DNA of 6,897 nt, from the NCBI GenBank assembly GCA_002292165.1, contig DBBK01000108.1, positions 1 to 6,897 of the forward strand, in the 5' to 3' direction. The translations under genes and the position numbers were made by a program. The first letter of the stretch is position 1, and each line of letters begins with the position of its first letter. Positions 1 through 5,569 of this stretch are shown here, in pieces. The stretch is from Brevundimonas sp. UBA986 (lineage in GTDB: Bacteria; Pseudomonadota; Alphaproteobacteria; Caulobacterales; Caulobacteraceae). The notes under the pieces were generated by a model, which was given only the letters and a program-made list of their open reading frames with translations, had not been told where the DNA came from and made no database searches.

Positions 1-516
1 CTAGGCGGTCCGCTTCGCCAGCAGCTGCGCCAGATCGGCGGTCGGGCAGGAGACCTCGCCCGTCATCCACTGGCGCAGCATGGCCAGCTGCCCCGCCGCC
101 GCTCCCGCCGCGATCAGGTCGGTTGGGCCCTCGCCCGTCTCACCCAGCCGCGCCGCGATCATCGCCGCCAGCTTGCGTTGCAGCTTGTCGAGCAGGCCTG
201 GCGCGAACAGCATCCGCCCCAACGACCTCTGCTCCCACAGATGGGCCAGCATGCCCTGAAGCCGGTAGACGTCGCCGCGGCCCACGGCGGCGTCGGCCAG
301 CGGGATGAACAGGGGGTCGATCACCGCGACGAGGACCTCGTCCTTGTTGCGGAAATGCTCATAGAAGGTCGAGCGCCCGACCCCGGCCTCGGCGATCACA
401 TCCGCCGTCCGAATCGCGTCATAGCGGCGTGAGAACATCAGCCGGATGAAGGCCTCGGAGATCGCCGCCCGCGTGCGGCGTATCCGTCGGTCGGTCTCCT
501 GTGCGTCATAGGTCAT
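1..516 (-). CDS. TetR/AcrR-family transcriptional regulator, complete
   Basis: Probable ligand-responsive repressor of 171 aa, slightly short for the family (about 190-210). The N-terminal DNA-binding domain is clear: helix 1 around residues 11-28 and a helix-turn-helix at about 37-56 (TADVIAEAGVGRSTFYEHF), followed by the typical NKDEVL helix. The C-terminal ligand and dimer domain (about 65-171) is divergent, so no inducer can be named. The stop codon TAG occupies the first three bases of the window. I chose the ATG at 516. The frame stays open to an ATG at 534 and a TTG at 570, but the TTG would place coding sequence over the inverted repeat at 561-590, and residues upstream of 516 do not look like family sequence. 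It is transcribed away from the membrane-protein gene at 669, the usual arrangement for a TetR repressor and its target. Family assignment is firm; the target is inferred. Confidence 0.9.
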   Translation of the reverse strand: MTYDAQETDRRIRRTRAAISEAFIRLMFSRRYDAIRTADVIAEAGVGRSTFYEHFRNKDEVLVAVIDPLFIPLADAAVGRGDVYRLQGMLAHLWEQRSLGRMLFAPGLLDKLQRKLAAMIAARLGETGEGPTDLIAAGAAAGQLAMLRQWMTGEVSCPTADLAQLLAKRTA

Positions 517-560
517 CGACCCACGATAGGGCATTCGCGCACGCCTGTTCAGCCGCCCCG

Positions 561-590
561 TTCCGGACAAATGGAGGCGAAAGTCCGGAA
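561..590. promoter_or_regulatory. Candidate TetR operator: perfect 8-bp inverted repeat
   Basis: TTCCGGAC at 561-568 and GTCCGGAA at 583-590 are perfect inverted copies separated by 14 bases. Each arm contains the self-complementary TCCGGA, so the core also reads as a 22-base-spaced direct repeat. A related shorter palindrome, CGGACTCCG, follows at 592-600. The repeat lies in the 152-base gap between the divergent starts at 516 and 669, where a TetR-family protein would be expected to bind and control both directions. The total length of 30 bp is within the range of TetR-family operators, though the spacer is long. I found no convincing -10/-35 pair in this gap on either strand. Binding by the adjacent repressor is inference. 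Confidence 0.55.
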
Positions 591-668
591 GCGGACTCCG
601 CGCCGGATCGTCCCTCGCAGCCTCCCTTCCGGCTCGTCACCCTCGCGCGACCATTTCAGGAGGGGCCA

Positions 669-1319
669 ATGACCAACGAGACCAACACCACAGACACGGG
701 AACGGACGACCGCCTGGGCGGCGGATTGATGCTGGGCGGGACCCTGGCGGCCCTGTTCCTGATGATGCACCACCCGACCTCCCTGCACGGGCCGGACGAC
801 GGCCATCTGATGCGCGACTGGAGCAACGGGCTGGTCCATGGCGGGATGATCGCCTGCATCCTGATCCTGATGGCCGGCGCAACGGTGCTGCCGCGTCGGC
901 TGGGCGAGCGCTATCTGTCGGTGCGCGCCGGCGCCCTCGCCTTCAACGGCGGGATGGCCGCCCTGATCGGCGCGGCCCTGGTCAACGGCTTCGCCGTGCC
1001 CCGGATCATGGCCCACGCGGCCAATCATGAGCTGGCCCGGCTTCAGGCCGCGCCCTTTGGCGCCCTCAATCAGGTGCTGGCCTTCTTCGGCATGATCCTG
1101 ATCGGCCTCGCCTGCGCGCTGTGGGCCGTGCGGATGCTGCGGCTGGGCTTGATGACAAAGATCGCAGGCGGCCTCGGCATCGTCGTCGCCCTCCTCTCGG
1201 GCTGGTGGCTGATGCACGGCCACGGCGACTTCAGCCTGCTTCCGGCGGTGATCGCCCTGGCCGTCTTCGCCGTCTGGTCGCTGGCCGTGGCGATCCAGCT
1301 GATCAGGCGCGAGATCTGA
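669..1319 (+). CDS. Six-helix integral membrane protein of unknown function
   Basis: A 216-aa inner-membrane protein that I do not recognise. Hydrophobic segments lie at about residues 18-34, 55-74, 87-110, 133-155, 164-182 and 189-212, so six transmembrane helices are likely. The first 16 residues are polar, Thr/Asp-rich and without a signal peptide. Histidines cluster near the predicted membrane edges (HH 34-35, H40, H46, H58, H116, H120, H183, H185), which could be metal or heme ligands, but no known motif is met. The ATG at 669 follows a strong Shine-Dalgarno sequence AGGAGGGG (658-665), which decides the start over the in-frame ATG far upstream at 501. It is divergent from the TetR gene and heads a probable three-gene operon, so it is the likely direct target of that repressor. 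Transport, redox or stress functions are all possible; none is shown. Confidence 0.85.
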   Translation: MTNETNTTDTGTDDRLGGGLMLGGTLAALFLMMHHPTSLHGPDDGHLMRDWSNGLVHGGMIACILILMAGATVLPRRLGERYLSVRAGALAFNGGMAALIGAALVNGFAVPRIMAHAANHELARLQAAPFGALNQVLAFFGMILIGLACALWAVRMLRLGLMTKIAGGLGIVVALLSGWWLMHGHGDFSLLPAVIALAVFAVWSLAVAIQLIRREI

Positions 1320-2074
1320 TGTTCGCGTGCGGCCCTGTTCTGGCCCGCCCCCGGTGCTATGACGGCCGGGTGAGCGAGCTTGAACCCTTTGACGCCCGGC
1401 AGGATCTGAAGGACGCCCCGCGCGTCGGCGGGCGGATGCGGCCCAGGGACGCGGCGACCCTGATCCTGTTCCGCGACGGAGGTGCCGGGCCGGAGGTGCT
1501 GATGGGCCGCCGCGCGCCGGGCCACGTCTTCATGGCCTCCAAATGGGTCTTTCCCGGCGGTCGGGTCGAGCGCGGCGACTTCACCGCCGCCTCCACCGGC
1601 GATCTGGTCGAGGCCGCCCGGCTGGAGGCCGAGGTCCCGGCCCGTCGCGCCCGGGCCCTGGCGCTCGCCGCCATTCGCGAGACCTTCGAGGAGACGGGGA
1701 TGATGCTGGCCCGGCCGGCCCCGGTCGCCTCCGTCGCCGGCGGCTGGCGCGAGTTCCGGGCCGTCGGCGCCCTGCCCGACCTCTCGGTCCTGACCTATGT
1801 CGCCCGCGCCATCACCCCGCCGGGCCGCACCCGCCGCTTCGACGCCCGCTTCTTCATGGCCGAGGCTTCGGGCCTGCTGACGCCCGAACCCACCGCCGGA
1901 TCGGGCGAGCTGGACGAGATCGCCTGGATGCCCTTGGCTGAGGCCCGGACGCTGGAGCTGCCCGCCATCACCCGCATGGTGCTGGGCGAGGCCGCCGAAC
2001 GCCGCGCCGACCCGGACCGCATCCCGCCCTTCGTCCGCTTCGTGCGCGGATCGCATATCATCACACGGGACTGA
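1319..2074 (+). CDS. Nudix hydrolase, NUDT19-like with split Nudix box
   Basis: Probable metal-dependent hydrolase of a nucleoside diphosphate-linked substrate, 251 aa from this start. The Nudix fold begins near residue 42 (RDAATLILFR). The FPGG strand-turn is at 78-81 and the catalytic helix is RETFEETG at 120-127, with the Mg-binding glutamates E121, E124 and E125. In the canonical box the glycine lies 14 residues before the RE pair; here it is about 39 before, an insertion of roughly 25 residues. This is a feature of the NUDT19-like subgroup, some of which cleave CoA or acyl-CoA, so CoA-type substrates are a reasonable guess only. The ATG at 1319 overlaps the preceding TGA (TGATG), suggesting translational coupling. 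A GTG at 1370 is an equally plausible start (234 aa), because residues 1-17 look unlike the family. It is the second gene of the probable TetR-controlled operon. Confidence 0.88.
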   Translation: MFACGPVLARPRCYDGRVSELEPFDARQDLKDAPRVGGRMRPRDAATLILFRDGGAGPEVLMGRRAPGHVFMASKWVFPGGRVERGDFTAASTGDLVEAARLEAEVPARRARALALAAIRETFEETGMMLARPAPVASVAGGWREFRAVGALPDLSVLTYVARAITPPGRTRRFDARFFMAEASGLLTPEPTAGSGELDEIAWMPLAEARTLELPAITRMVLGEAAERRADPDRIPPFVRFVRGSHIITRD

Positions 2075-2076
2075 CC

Positions 2077-2478
2077 ATGACCGGCATCACCCTGCGCCTG
2101 ACCATCGCCGATCCGGTCCCGGGCATGACCTACAGCCTGCAGGACCAGAAGTCGGTTCCCGTGGGGCCTGTGGTCGCGACCGATGCGCCCCTGTCCTTCA
2201 ACGTGCCGGTCAAACTGTCGGACGACAACCGCCTGACCGGTCCCTTCGTCCGCCGTGAAGGTAAGGAGCGCCGCTTCGTCTATATCGCCATCGGCGGACA
2301 GGCTGGAGGGCACACGACGGTCAGCCGCCGCGCCAAGATCGACGTCCACCAGCTGGGCCCCCTGCTGGATCAGGCGCGGGCCGGAAAGGTGCTGACGGTG
2401 ACCCTTCCGGGCCGCGACAAGGACGGTCTGCCGGCCTGTGCGACGGTCAAACCGATCGAGCCGTGGCGCGCTGTCTGA
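2077..2478 (+). CDS. DUF5990-like small protein
   Basis: A 133-aa, probably cytoplasmic protein with no signal peptide or membrane segment. The sequence pattern is what I recall for DUF5990: an N-terminal strand ITLRLTIADPVPGMTYSLQ (residues 4-22), a central GPFVRREGKERRFVYIAIG block (about 55-73), then SRRAKIDV (83-90). It is predicted to be mostly beta strand. No catalytic motif is visible and no function is known to me for this family. It starts two bases after the Nudix stop codon, with only a weak Shine-Dalgarno sequence, so it is probably translated by coupling within the same transcript. The family name is from memory of the motif pattern; the reading frame itself is secure because of spacing and codon usage. 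Confidence 0.8.
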   Translation: MTGITLRLTIADPVPGMTYSLQDQKSVPVGPVVATDAPLSFNVPVKLSDDNRLTGPFVRREGKERRFVYIAIGGQAGGHTTVSRRAKIDVHQLGPLLDQARAGKVLTVTLPGRDKDGLPACATVKPIEPWRAV

Positions 2479-2485
2479 ATCCACG

Positions 2486-2513
2486 TTGACTTCCGGGCGC
2501 GCCTGAGTATGTT
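2486..2513 (+). promoter_or_regulatory. Sigma-70-like promoter for rpmG
   Basis: TTGACT (2486-2491) and TATGTT (2508-2513) are separated by 16 bases, close to the housekeeping consensus. Transcription would begin near 2520, giving a leader of about 40 bases before the rpmG start at 2561. It lies in the 82-base gap after the DUF5990-like gene, so rpmG need not depend on the upstream operon. A GAATC site at 2477-2481, the target of the CcrM methylase in Caulobacterales, lies just upstream of the -35 hexamer. Confidence 0.6.
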
Positions 2514-2560
2514 CCGCGCCTCTTATTTTAGCGGCTTTCGCCGTCGCAGAGGTAATTCCG

Positions 2561-2728
2561 ATGGCCAAGCCGGCTTCTATCAAAATCCGCCTGAACTCGA
2601 CCGCCGACACCGGCTTCTTCTATGTCACCAAGAAGAACGCCCGCACCATGACCGAGAAGATGGTCGTCAACAAATACGACCCGGTCGCGCGCAAGCACGT
2701 CCAGTTCAAGGAAGGCAAGATCAAGTAA
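2561..2728 (+). CDS. rpmG: 50S ribosomal protein L33
   Basis: Small large-subunit ribosomal protein of 55 aa, the usual length for alphaproteobacterial L33. The translation begins MAKPASIKIRLNSTADTGFF and ends VARKHVQFKEGKIK, with the family signature TGFFYVTKKNAR (residues 17-28), the TMTEKM segment (29-34) and NKYDPVARKHV (37-47). It is lysine- and arginine-rich, as expected for an rRNA-binding protein. No CxxC pairs are present, so this is the zinc-independent form. The ATG at 2561 is preceded by AGAGGT (2548-2553). The gene has its own promoter and terminator and so looks monocistronic. A longer overlapping frame on the same strand (from 2509) covers this region but is the non-coding extension of the methyltransferase gene. 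As I recall, rpmG is also near pleD in Caulobacter. Confidence 0.95.
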   Translation: MAKPASIKIRLNSTADTGFFYVTKKNARTMTEKMVVNKYDPVARKHVQFKEGKIK

Positions 2729-2752
2729 GATCTGGCCAACCGCCTGAGTTCG

Positions 2753-2785
2753 AAACGCCCGGCTGGTCCTCCAGCCGGGCGTTTT
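2753..2785 (+). terminator. Intrinsic terminator after rpmG
   Basis: A 14-bp uninterrupted stem (2753-2766 with 2771-2784) closes a 4-base TCCT loop, with a GC-rich core GCCCGGCTGG and its complement, flanked by AAA on the left and TTTT (2782-2785) on the right. It begins 24 bases after the rpmG stop codon. The stem is symmetrical, but on the minus strand it would lie upstream of nothing transcribed towards it, so it serves rpmG. Confidence 0.9.
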
Positions 2786-2813
2786 GCTTTGGGCCTCGCC
2801 GTCGCCGGACAAT
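2784..2813 (+). promoter_or_regulatory. Weak candidate promoter for the methyltransferase gene
   Basis: TTGCTT (2784-2789) and GACAAT (2808-2813) are spaced by 18 bases and lie directly after the rpmG terminator, about 47 bases before the GTG start at 2860. Because the terminator should block read-through, the downstream gene needs a promoter in this 74-base stretch. This is the best pair I see, but neither hexamer is strong. Confidence 0.25.
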
Positions 2814-2859
2814 CGCAAAGCTGGTATCCTGCCCGCACATACAACGGGGAGGCAGGTCA

Positions 2860-3669
2860 GTGAATCCGAACAAGGCGTTGTGGGAAAAGGGTGATTTCAC
2901 CAAACTGGCGGCGGCGATGCGCGACAGCGGCGCGGCCTTCGTCGAGGGACTGGGCGTCGGTCCCGGGATGGCGGTGCTGGACCTCGGCTGCGGCGACGGC
3001 ACGACAGCCCTGCCCTCGGCCCGTCTGGGCGCGGACGTTCTGGGCGTCGACATCGCCAGCAATCTGGTTGCGGCCGGCAACGCCCGCGCCGCCGAGGCCG
3101 GGCTGACCAACCTGCGCTTTCAGGAAGGCGACGCCTCTGCCCTGACCGATCTCGAGGACGAGCGCTTCGATCTGGTGGTCAGCGTCTTCGGCGCCATGTT
3201 CGCGCCCCGACCCTTCGACGTGGCCTTGGAGATGGTGCGGGTCACCAAACCCGGCGGCCGGATCGTCATGGGCAACTGGATCCCCGGCGACCCGACCCTG
3301 GTCGCCCAGGTGCTGAAGATCGCCTCGGCCTACAGCCCGCCCCCGCCCGAGGGCTTCGTCAGCCCCATGACCTGGGGCGTACCGGCCAATGTCGTCGAAC
3401 GGTTCGGCGCGGCGGGCATCCCCGCCGACCACATCAGCTGCGAGCCCCAGACCTATCTGTTCAGCCGCCCGGGGACGGTGACGGAGTTCCTCGACACCTT
3501 CCGCAACTTCTACGGCCCGACGATGAACGCCTATGAGGCGGCGGCGAAGGACGGGCGCGCCGAGGAGCTGCACGCGGAGCTCCTGGCCCTGTTCGAGGCC
3601 CAGAATCAGGGCGAGCGGGGCCAGATCGTGGTTCCCGCCACCTTCCTGAAGGTCGTGGTGCGGAAGTAG
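2860..3669 (+). CDS. Class I SAM-dependent methyltransferase
   Basis: A 269-aa soluble methyltransferase with a Rossmann fold. The SAM-binding motif I is VLDLGCGDGT at residues 39-48. The acidic residue after strand 2 is D64 (GVDIA), GDA at 90-92 would contact the adenine side, and motif IV is FDLVVSVFG (103-111). VTKPGGRIVMGNW (128-140) is the post-motif strand typical of UbiE and Methyltransf_11-like enzymes. Residues 145-269 form a C-terminal part that probably covers the substrate pocket; no substrate can be read from it. The GTG start at 2860 is preceded by GGGGAGG (2846-2852) at 7-base spacing. The frame is open upstream to 2509, but that stretch overlaps rpmG and the terminator and is not coding. 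The gene converges with pleD, so the two are not co-transcribed, and no pathway neighbour suggests a substrate. Confidence 0.9.
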   Translation: MNPNKALWEKGDFTKLAAAMRDSGAAFVEGLGVGPGMAVLDLGCGDGTTALPSARLGADVLGVDIASNLVAAGNARAAEAGLTNLRFQEGDASALTDLEDERFDLVVSVFGAMFAPRPFDVALEMVRVTKPGGRIVMGNWIPGDPTLVAQVLKIASAYSPPPPEGFVSPMTWGVPANVVERFGAAGIPADHISCEPQTYLFSRPGTVTEFLDTFRNFYGPTMNAYEAAAKDGRAEELHAELLALFEAQNQGERGQIVVPATFLKVVVRK

Positions 3670-3686
3670 GCTGCTTCTACGCAGCC
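3669..3686. terminator. Possible hairpin between convergent methyltransferase and pleD genes
   Basis: GGCTGC (3669-3674) and GCAGCC (3681-3686) form a 6-bp stem with a 6-base loop, beginning on the last base of the methyltransferase stop codon. It lies in the 22-base gap between two converging genes and could act in either direction. There is no T-run on either side, so it would be a weak terminator at most. Confidence 0.35.
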
Positions 3687-3702
3687 CCGTCCTACGCAGC
3701 CC
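3677..3702. repeat. 15-base tandem duplication at the pleD stop codon
   Basis: CTACGCAGCCC occurs at 3677-3687 and again at 3692-3702, a direct repeat with a period of 15 bases. Read on the minus strand this repeats the end of pleD including its TAG. The copy is in frame, so a second TAG (3679-3677) lies five codons after the real one. It may be a recent slippage duplication of the gene end. Confidence 0.6.
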
Positions 3703-5056
3703 GGGCGATGACCTGGTTGCGGCCCGAGGCCTTGGCCTCATAGACGCCCTCGTCGGCCCGCTTGAGCAGGGCCTCGGGGGTGTCGTCCGACCCGATGGTC
3801 GCCGAAACGCCGATCGAGACCGTCACGGTCAGGTGTTCCTTGCCGCCCATGACCCGGAACGGGGCCAGGCCGATGTCGCGGCGGATGCGGTCGGCGATAC
3901 GGTGGGCGTCGGCCAGGGTGGTGTCAGGCATGACCACCACGAACTCCTCCCCGCCCAGACGGCAGGGCAGGTCCACGGCGCGGACATTGGTCGCCAGCCG
4001 CACGGCGAACTCGGTCAGGACCTCGTCCCCCGCGTCGTGGCCGAAGCCGTCGTTGACCGACTTGAAGTGGTCGATGTCCAGCACCAGCACCGCGACGGGA
4101 TCGCCGCCGTGGTTGGCGCGCTGGACGAAGGCCTGCAGCTGGCCGGCCATATAGCGGCGATTGTGCAGCCCGGTCAGGGCGTCGGTGACCGCCATCTCGA
4201 GGCTGTAGTCCAGCTTCTCGCGCAGGAAGTCGGTGTAACGCTTGCGGCGGATCTGGGTCCGCGCCCGGGCCGCCAGCTCTTCCGAATCGATGGGCTTGGA
4301 CAGGATGTCGTTGACGCCCAGCTCCAGCGCCTTGACCAGCCGCGGCCGCTCGGCGGCGTCGACGATGGCCAGGATGGGCAGGTGGCGGGTCGGCTCGGCC
4401 GAGCGCACCTGGGCGATCAGGCGCAGGCCGTCGAAGCTCTCGGCCGCCGTATTGACGATCATCAGGTCGATCAGACCCTTGGAGGCGATCAGGGCGGCGC
4501 CTGCGTCGGTCTCGACCACCGGCCGGTGCTCGCGCGACAGCTCCTCGACGATCTTGGCCGACTGGCGCTCGTTGTCGTCGACGATCAGGACCCGACCGCC
4601 CGAACCCCGCAGTCGCCCGGCGCCGTCGGTGGAGACGCCCAGGCGGCGGCCGCTCTCCTCGCGCTCGCGCAGCTCGTCCATAATCAGCTTCAGCCGCACC
4701 AGCGAGCGAACGCGGGCGAACAGCACCAGGTCGTCCAGCGGCTTGGTCAGGAAGTCGTCGGCGCCGGCGTCCAGCCCGCGGATACGGTCCTCGCGACCGT
4801 CCAGGGCGGTGACCAGGACCACCGGGATGTGGCGGGTCTCCGGATCGGCCTTCAGCCGCTTGCAGGTCTCGAACCCGTCCATGCCGGGCATCATGACGTC
4901 CAGCAGGATGATGTCGGGCTTCTCGGCCGAGGCCAGCTTCAGGGCCGTCAGACCGTCGTGGCAGCTCAGCACGTCGTAATACTCGAGCGTCAGCTTGGCC
5001 TCGAGCAGGCGGACGTTCGGCTCGACGTCGTCGACGACCAGGATGCGCGCGGTCAT
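3692..5056 (-). CDS. pleD: Response regulator diguanylate cyclase PleD
   Basis: Makes c-di-GMP from two GTP when phosphorylated. At 454 aa it matches my recollection of Caulobacter PleD in length. The order is receiver D1 (about 1-125), receiver-like adaptor D2 (about 154-272) and GGDEF domain (about 285-450). D1 has the phosphoacceptor D53 with acidic D9/D10, T83 and K105. In D2 the acceptor position is N202, so it is a pseudo-receiver, as I recall for Caulobacter. The cyclase has metal-binding D327, the active loop GGEEF at 368-372 and the inhibitory site RAVD at 359-362. R390, R148 and R178, the other residues described for feedback binding of c-di-GMP, are also present. The ATG at 5056 overlaps the divK stop by 4 bases (ATGA), implying coupled translation. 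In Caulobacter it localises to the stalked pole and drives the motile-to-sessile switch. The same role here is inferred. Confidence 0.97.
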   Translation of the reverse strand: MTARILVVDDVEPNVRLLEAKLTLEYYDVLSCHDGLTALKLASAEKPDIILLDVMMPGMDGFETCKRLKADPETRHIPVVLVTALDGREDRIRGLDAGADDFLTKPLDDLVLFARVRSLVRLKLIMDELREREESGRRLGVSTDGAGRLRGSGGRVLIVDDNERQSAKIVEELSREHRPVVETDAGAALIASKGLIDLMIVNTAAESFDGLRLIAQVRSAEPTRHLPILAIVDAAERPRLVKALELGVNDILSKPIDSEELAARARTQIRRKRYTDFLREKLDYSLEMAVTDALTGLHNRRYMAGQLQAFVQRANHGGDPVAVLVLDIDHFKSVNDGFGHDAGDEVLTEFAVRLATNVRAVDLPCRLGGEEFVVVMPDTTLADAHRIADRIRRDIGLAPFRVMGGKEHLTVTVSIGVSATIGSDDTPEALLKRADEGVYEAKASGRNQVIARAA

Positions 5057-5442
5057 CGGGTCGTCACCGGGGCCGGCGTCCCGAGGTGCTTCCGCACGGT
5101 CTCGAGGAAGTGCATCACCGAGATGGGCTTGGAGATATAGGCCTCGCAGCCGCCCTGGCGGATCCGTTCCTCGTCGCCCTTCATGGCGAAGGCGGTGACG
5201 GCGATGACCGGGATGTGGGCCAGCTCCTCGTCGTCCTTCAGCCATTTGGTGACTTCGAGACCCGAGATCTCGGGCAGCTGGATGTCCATCAGAATCAGAT
5301 CGGGCATGTGCTGGCGCGCGAGGGCCATGGCCTGCAGACCTTCGCGGGTCTGCAGGGTCTGGTAGCCCTGCGAGTCGAGCAGATCATGAAACAGCTTCAT
5401 GTTCAGCTCGTTATCCTCGACGATGAGGACTTTCTTGGACAT
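5053..5442 (-). CDS. divK: Single-domain response regulator DivK
   Basis: A 129-aa stand-alone receiver, essentially only the phosphotransfer fold with no output domain. Phosphoacceptor D53 lies in LILMDIQLPEISGLE, with the acidic pair E9/D10, T83 and K105 (SKP) completing the active site. D90 in the AMKGDEER loop is also conserved; it is a position where Caulobacter divK mutations are known. The strings VLIVEDNELNMKLFHDLL and GGCEAYISKPIS are close to my memory of the Caulobacter protein. In that organism the kinases DivJ and PleC set its phosphorylation, and DivK-P acts through DivL, CckA, PleC and DivJ to lower CtrA activity. I chose the ATG at 5442; another ATG sits directly before it at 5445. 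AGG of CAGGTG (5450-5448) lies 5 bases upstream. It is the first gene of the divK-pleD operon. Confidence 0.97.
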   Translation of the reverse strand: MSKKVLIVEDNELNMKLFHDLLDSQGYQTLQTREGLQAMALARQHMPDLILMDIQLPEISGLEVTKWLKDDEELAHIPVIAVTAFAMKGDEERIRQGGCEAYISKPISVMHFLETVRKHLGTPAPVTTR

Positions 5443-5509
5443 CATCACCTGGTCTGGTTCGCCTCCGGTCGCGCTGCGGCGGGGAGGCTGGGTCGCCTTC
5501 TTCCCGTGC

Positions 5510-5542
5510 AATATGGGCGCCCGGGTCTTAAGTTGACGTGAA
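5510..5542 (-). promoter_or_regulatory. Candidate divK promoter with a near-match CtrA box
   Basis: Read on the minus strand, TTCA-N7-TTAA spans 5542-5528, one mismatch from the CtrA consensus half-site pair TTAA-N7-TTAA. CATATT at 5515-5510 could be a -10 element, which would place the CtrA-like box over the -35 region, the position typical of CtrA-activated promoters. Transcription would start near 5503, about 60 bases before the divK ATG. In Caulobacter divK is, as I recall, a CtrA-regulated gene. The box is imperfect and short motifs like this arise by chance, so this is tentative. Confidence 0.35.
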
Positions 5543-5569
5543 GCCGGAGCCGGCCGGGGAGAATGGGTC

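Noticed and set aside
547..563. GTTC repeat near the TetR palindrome resembling a LexA site
   Set aside because: The spacing is 9 bases; the alphaproteobacterial LexA site needs 7.
517..570. Upstream starts for the TetR gene (ATG at 534, TTG at 570)
   Set aside because: The extra residues do not resemble family sequence, and the 570 start would cover part of the palindrome. The ATG at 516 gives a normal TetR N-terminus.
2509..2859. Open frame that would extend the methyltransferase N-terminus by 117 residues to an ATG at 2509
   Set aside because: It runs across rpmG in another frame and through the intrinsic terminator at 2753-2785. A GTG at 2860 with a strong Shine-Dalgarno sequence fits the family N-terminus.
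3833..5140. Long plus-strand open frame (about 435 codons) antisense to pleD and the end of divK
   Set aside because: Its translation is low-complexity, rich in Gln, Asp, Gly and Val, typical of the complement of a GC-rich gene. PleD on the minus strand is unambiguous.
5457..5471. Possible SOS box GTTC-N7-GTCG upstream of dinB
   Set aside because: The second half-site has two mismatches to GTTC, and the site lies about 100 bases before the dinB start.
5533..5564. TTGACG with GAGAAT as a dinB promoter
   Set aside because: The spacer would be 20 bases, and GAGAAT overlaps the Shine-Dalgarno sequence needed for the TTG start.
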